From the NCBI RefSeq assembly GCF_900104775.1, contig NZ_FNSA01000003.1:1488001-1552000 (forward strand): DNA of 64,000 nucleotides, in the 5' to 3' direction. Positions within the stretch are counted from its first letter, which is position 1. Each line of letters opens with the position of its first letter. Under the pieces are notes generated by a model. That model was not told the origin of the DNA. It was given only the letters and a program-made list of their open reading frames with translations, and made no database searches. Positions 61,347 to 64,000 of the stretch are shown here, piece by piece. Position numbers and translations under genes: made by a program. This stretch comes from Tsukamurella tyrosinosolvens (GTDB lineage: Bacteria; Actinomycetota; Actinomycetes; Mycobacteriales; Mycobacteriaceae).

Positions 61347-64000
61347 GTGGCGCAGTCCGCGATCGATCCGTCCGTCTTCACTCGCGTCGCGTCCGTCGTG
61401 GCCGCGCAGCCGCCCGGAAGGTCACCGTCGGACTTCGTGGCCTGGCTGTCCGAGGACAACGCCCGAATCCTCGGATCCCGGGTCGACGGTGTCGGCACCG
61501 GCGTCCTCGCCGACCCCGACGCGAAGCTGTTGGCCGTCATCGACGCGATGCCCGCGCCCGAGCCCGGCTCCATCGCCGTGGTGGAGCTCGCCCAGCCGCT
61601 CGGCGACGCGGCGGGCTCGCCCTTCCTCCTGGCCGCGGCGCCCTCGGACGGCGGCCCGGTGGAGCTCTTCGCGATGGCGCTCACCGTGCTCGGCCTGCAC
61701 CACAACGTCTTCGGCATCCCGATGGTGGGCGCGAAGATCGAGCGCGTGCTGGCCCGCATCGGCGTGGACCGGACGGACCCGGCGAACCAGCGCCTCATGG
61801 AGTACATCCAGACGTACCCCCGCCTGCGGCTCGTCGTCGCCGACGAGGACGAGCTGGCCCGCGTCTTCGGTGCCCTGCGCGACCTCGGCGACGACGACCT
61901 CGCCCTGTTCCTGCGCACCGACAAGCTGGCCCGGTTCGCGCGCGCTCTCGTCTACCTGCCCCGGGATCGGTACACCTCGCGGGCGCGCGGCGTTCTCATC
62001 GACGTGCTCGAGGACGAGACCGGCATGCACGTCGACCGGTTCACCGCCCGCGTCACCGAGTCGGCGATCGCGCGGATCCAGTTCGTGCTCCTGCCGCGCG
62101 GCGAGGACACCGTCCCCGTCTTCCAGGCGGCCGACGAGGCGCGGATCCGCGCCCGGCTCGGCGACGTGAGCCGGACCTGGGACGAGGACGTGCTCTCGGC
62201 CGCCGCGGCCGCCGGCGCGGACGCGGCCACCGTCTCCGCATACCTCCCGGGCATCTCGCCCAACTACAAGGAGGACCAGACCCCCGAGGTCGCGCTGCTC
62301 GACATCAACCGGATCGCCGCGCTCCCCGCACAGGGCAGCGACCTGGTCTTCTACGACCCGCCGGAGGGCCGCGGCGCCAACCTCGGGTTCACCATGTACA
62401 TGACCGGCGGCCAGGTGACGCTGTCCCAGGTGCTGCCGGTGCTGCAGTCCCTCGGCGTGGACGTGCTCGACGAGCGCCCGTACACGGTGCGCCGTCCCGA
62501 CGGTGCGCTGTGCTCGGTCTACGACTTCGGGCTGCGGGTCTCGCCGGTGCTGCGGGCGACCGCCGCGGAGGGCGTCGCGGAGGCGGACCTCCCCGCCCAC
62601 CTGGCGCGGCTGCGCCGGCTGGCCAGCGAGGGCGCGGCCGCCGTGTGGCGCGGCGAGGCCGAGGTCGACAGGTTCAACGAGTTGATCTTCGCCTTCGGCC
62701 TCGACTGGCGCCGGGTGGCGCTGCTCCGCGCCATCGGCCAGTACCTGCGGCAGTGCGGATTCCCGTACAGCCCGGGCCACATGGCGCAGGTACTGCTCGA
62801 GCACCGCGACGCCGTGCTCGCGCTGGTGCGGCTGTGGACCGCCACCTTCGATCCGATCGCGGCCGACTCCGATGCGGCCGCCGCCGCTGAAGCCGACCTC
62901 AAGGCCGCCTTCGCCGCGGTGACCAGCCTCGACGCCGACCGGATCCTGCGGGCCTACCTGCACGTCGTGCAAGCGACGGTGCGCACGAACTTCTACGCCG
63001 ACAAGCCGGTGATCTCCATCAAGCTGGAGCCCGGCCGTATCCCGGAGGCGCCCAAGCCGCGCCCGCGGTTCGAGATCTTCGTCTACTCGCCCCGCGTGGA
63101 GGGCGTGCACCTGCGCTTCGGCATGGTCGCGCGCGGCGGCCTGCGCTGGTCGGACCGCCGGGAGGACTTCCGCACGGAGATCCTCGGCCTGGTCAAGGCG
63201 CAGGCGGTCAAGAACGCCGTCATCGTGCCCGTCGGCGCGAAGGGCGGCTTCGTCGTCAAGCAGCCGCCGGAGCTCACGGGCGACGGTGCGGCCGACCGCG
63301 ACGCGCAGCGCGCCGAGGGCGTCGCCTGCTACCGCATGTTCATCTCGGGCCTGCTCGACGTGACTGACAACCTCGGCCCCGACGGGGACGTGCTCCCGCC
63401 CGAGCGCGTGGTGCGCCGCGACGCCGACGACACCTACCTGGTGGTCGCCGCCGACAAGGGCACCGCCTCGTTCTCCGACATCGCCAACGACGTCGCCGCC
63501 GGCTACGGCTTCTGGCTGGGCGACGCCTTCGCCTCCGGCGGCTCCGAGGGCTACGACCACAAGGGCATGGGCATCACCGCCCGCGGCGCGTGGGAGTCGG
63601 TGAAGAAGCACTTCCAGGAGATGGGCGTCGACACCCAGACCGAGGACTTCACCGCGGTCGGCGTCGGCGACATGAGCGGCGACGTCTTCGGCAACGGCAT
63701 GCTGCTCTCCGAGCACATCCGGCTGGTCGCGGCGTTCGACCACCGCGACATCTTCCTCGACCCGAACCCCGACGCGGCCACCGGCTTCGCCGAGCGGCAG
63801 CGCCTCTTCGACCTGCCACGCTCGTCGTGGAAGGACTACGACACGACGAAGATCAGTGAGGGCGGCGGCGTCTTCAGCCGCGACCAGAAGTCGGTGCCGA
63901 TCAGCCCGCAGGTCCGCGCGGCACTCGGCCTGGCGGACGACGTCACCGAGATGACCCCGCCGGAGCTCATGCAGGCCGTCCTCCTGGCCCCCGTCGACCT
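61347..64000 (+). CDS. gdh: NAD-specific glutamate dehydrogenase, large type (3' end cut by window edge)
   Basis: The frame from GTG 61347 stays open to the edge, giving 884 codons of what is usually a protein of about 1600 residues. It interconverts glutamate and 2-oxoglutarate. Marks of the large NAD-GDH family are HNVFGIPMVGAKIERVL, YLPRDRYTSRARGVL and the catalytic region GGLRWSDRREDFRTEILGL, then VGAKGGFVVKQ with the active-site lysine. AGGAGG precedes the start by nine bases. In mycobacteria this enzyme is under GarA control; no garA gene is in the window. No partial stop or frameshift is seen. Confidence 0.93.
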   Translation, partial: MAQSAIDPSVFTRVASVVAAQPPGRSPSDFVAWLSEDNARILGSRVDGVGTGVLADPDAKLLAVIDAMPAPEPGSIAVVELAQPLGDAAGSPFLLAAAPSDGGPVELFAMALTVLGLHHNVFGIPMVGAKIERVLARIGVDRTDPANQRLMEYIQTYPRLRLVVADEDELARVFGALRDLGDDDLALFLRTDKLARFARALVYLPRDRYTSRARGVLIDVLEDETGMHVDRFTARVTESAIARIQFVLLPRGEDTVPVFQAADEARIRARLGDVSRTWDEDVLSAAAAAGADAATVSAYLPGISPNYKEDQTPEVALLDINRIAALPAQGSDLVFYDPPEGRGANLGFTMYMTGGQVTLSQVLPVLQSLGVDVLDERPYTVRRPDGALCSVYDFGLRVSPVLRATAAEGVAEADLPAHLARLRRLASEGAAAVWRGEAEVDRFNELIFAFGLDWRRVALLRAIGQYLRQCGFPYSPGHMAQVLLEHRDAVLALVRLWTATFDPIAADSDAAAAAEADLKAAFAAVTSLDADRILRAYLHVVQATVRTNFYADKPVISIKLEPGRIPEAPKPRPRFEIFVYSPRVEGVHLRFGMVARGGLRWSDRREDFRTEILGLVKAQAVKNAVIVPVGAKGGFVVKQPPELTGDGAADRDAQRAEGVACYRMFISGLLDVTDNLGPDGDVLPPERVVRRDADDTYLVVAADKGTASFSDIANDVAAGYGFWLGDAFASGGSEGYDHKGMGITARGAWESVKKHFQEMGVDTQTEDFTAVGVGDMSGDVFGNGMLLSEHIRLVAAFDHRDIFLDPNPDAATGFAERQRLFDLPRSSWKDYDTTKISEGGGVFSRDQKSVPISPQVRAALGLADDVTEMTPPELMQAVLLAPVD

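Overview
The window is GC-rich DNA, with codon use strongly biased to G/C at third positions. It encodes several proteins typical of mycolic-acid-bearing Actinobacteria: a carboxylic acid reductase, a very large NAD-type glutamate dehydrogenase, EttA, a HemD/winged-helix fusion followed by a CbiX-type chelatase, and a nitrate reductase/flavoprotein fusion. A Tsukamurella-, Gordonia- or Rhodococcus-like host is my inference; there is no rRNA to settle it.

Layout. 1-4.1 kb: an AraC regulator diverges from a GMC oxidoreductase and an aldehyde dehydrogenase (alcohol to acid oxidation). 4.2-11 kb: a Fic AMPylase, a hydrolase fused to an ABC ATPase with its permease, a small SPFH protein, and a MarR regulator with a clear operator/promoter in front of a TIGR03083-type protein. 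11-15.6 kb: an organosulfur scavenging operon (SsuD, SfnG, SfnB-like, and a further luciferase-like oxidase). 15.8-19.8 kb: carboxylic acid reductase and an SSB paralogue. 19.9-34.6 kb: a cation/proton antiporter, then a complete nitrate assimilation locus. NarK, HemD-wHTH and CbiX run on the plus strand. The nitrate reductase fusion, MobA-MoeA, NirB, NirD and two tail-anchored pseudokinases run on the minus strand. A GlnR-like box lies just upstream of the reductase. 34.8-36.5 kb: a secreted repeat protein and a flavin/F420 oxidoreductase. 36.5-48.7 kb: a four-gene operon joined by ATGA overlaps, encoding a type I PKS (KS-AT-DH-KR-ACP), an NRPS (C-A-T-reductase, glycine predicted) and an ABC exporter.

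49,064-59,506 is a 10.4 kb integrated element inserted in the 5' end of ettA. The left junction keeps a truncated ettA start that hits a stop after ten codons. The right junction rebuilds the same N-terminus with codons that differ only at wobble positions. The element carries a tyrosine integrase, an excisionase-like protein, a possible ADP-ribosyltransferase with an XRE regulator, a string of overlapping small ORFs, a replication protein whose gene contains iteron-like repeats, a scaffold-like protein, an HK97-type major capsid protein and an SF2 helicase. I see no terminase, portal, protease or tail genes. It therefore looks like a capsid-encoding phage satellite rather than a complete prophage, and it is the most interesting object in the window.

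59.5-64 kb: ettA itself, a strong terminator, and the first 884 codons of NAD-dependent glutamate dehydrogenase, which runs off the right edge.
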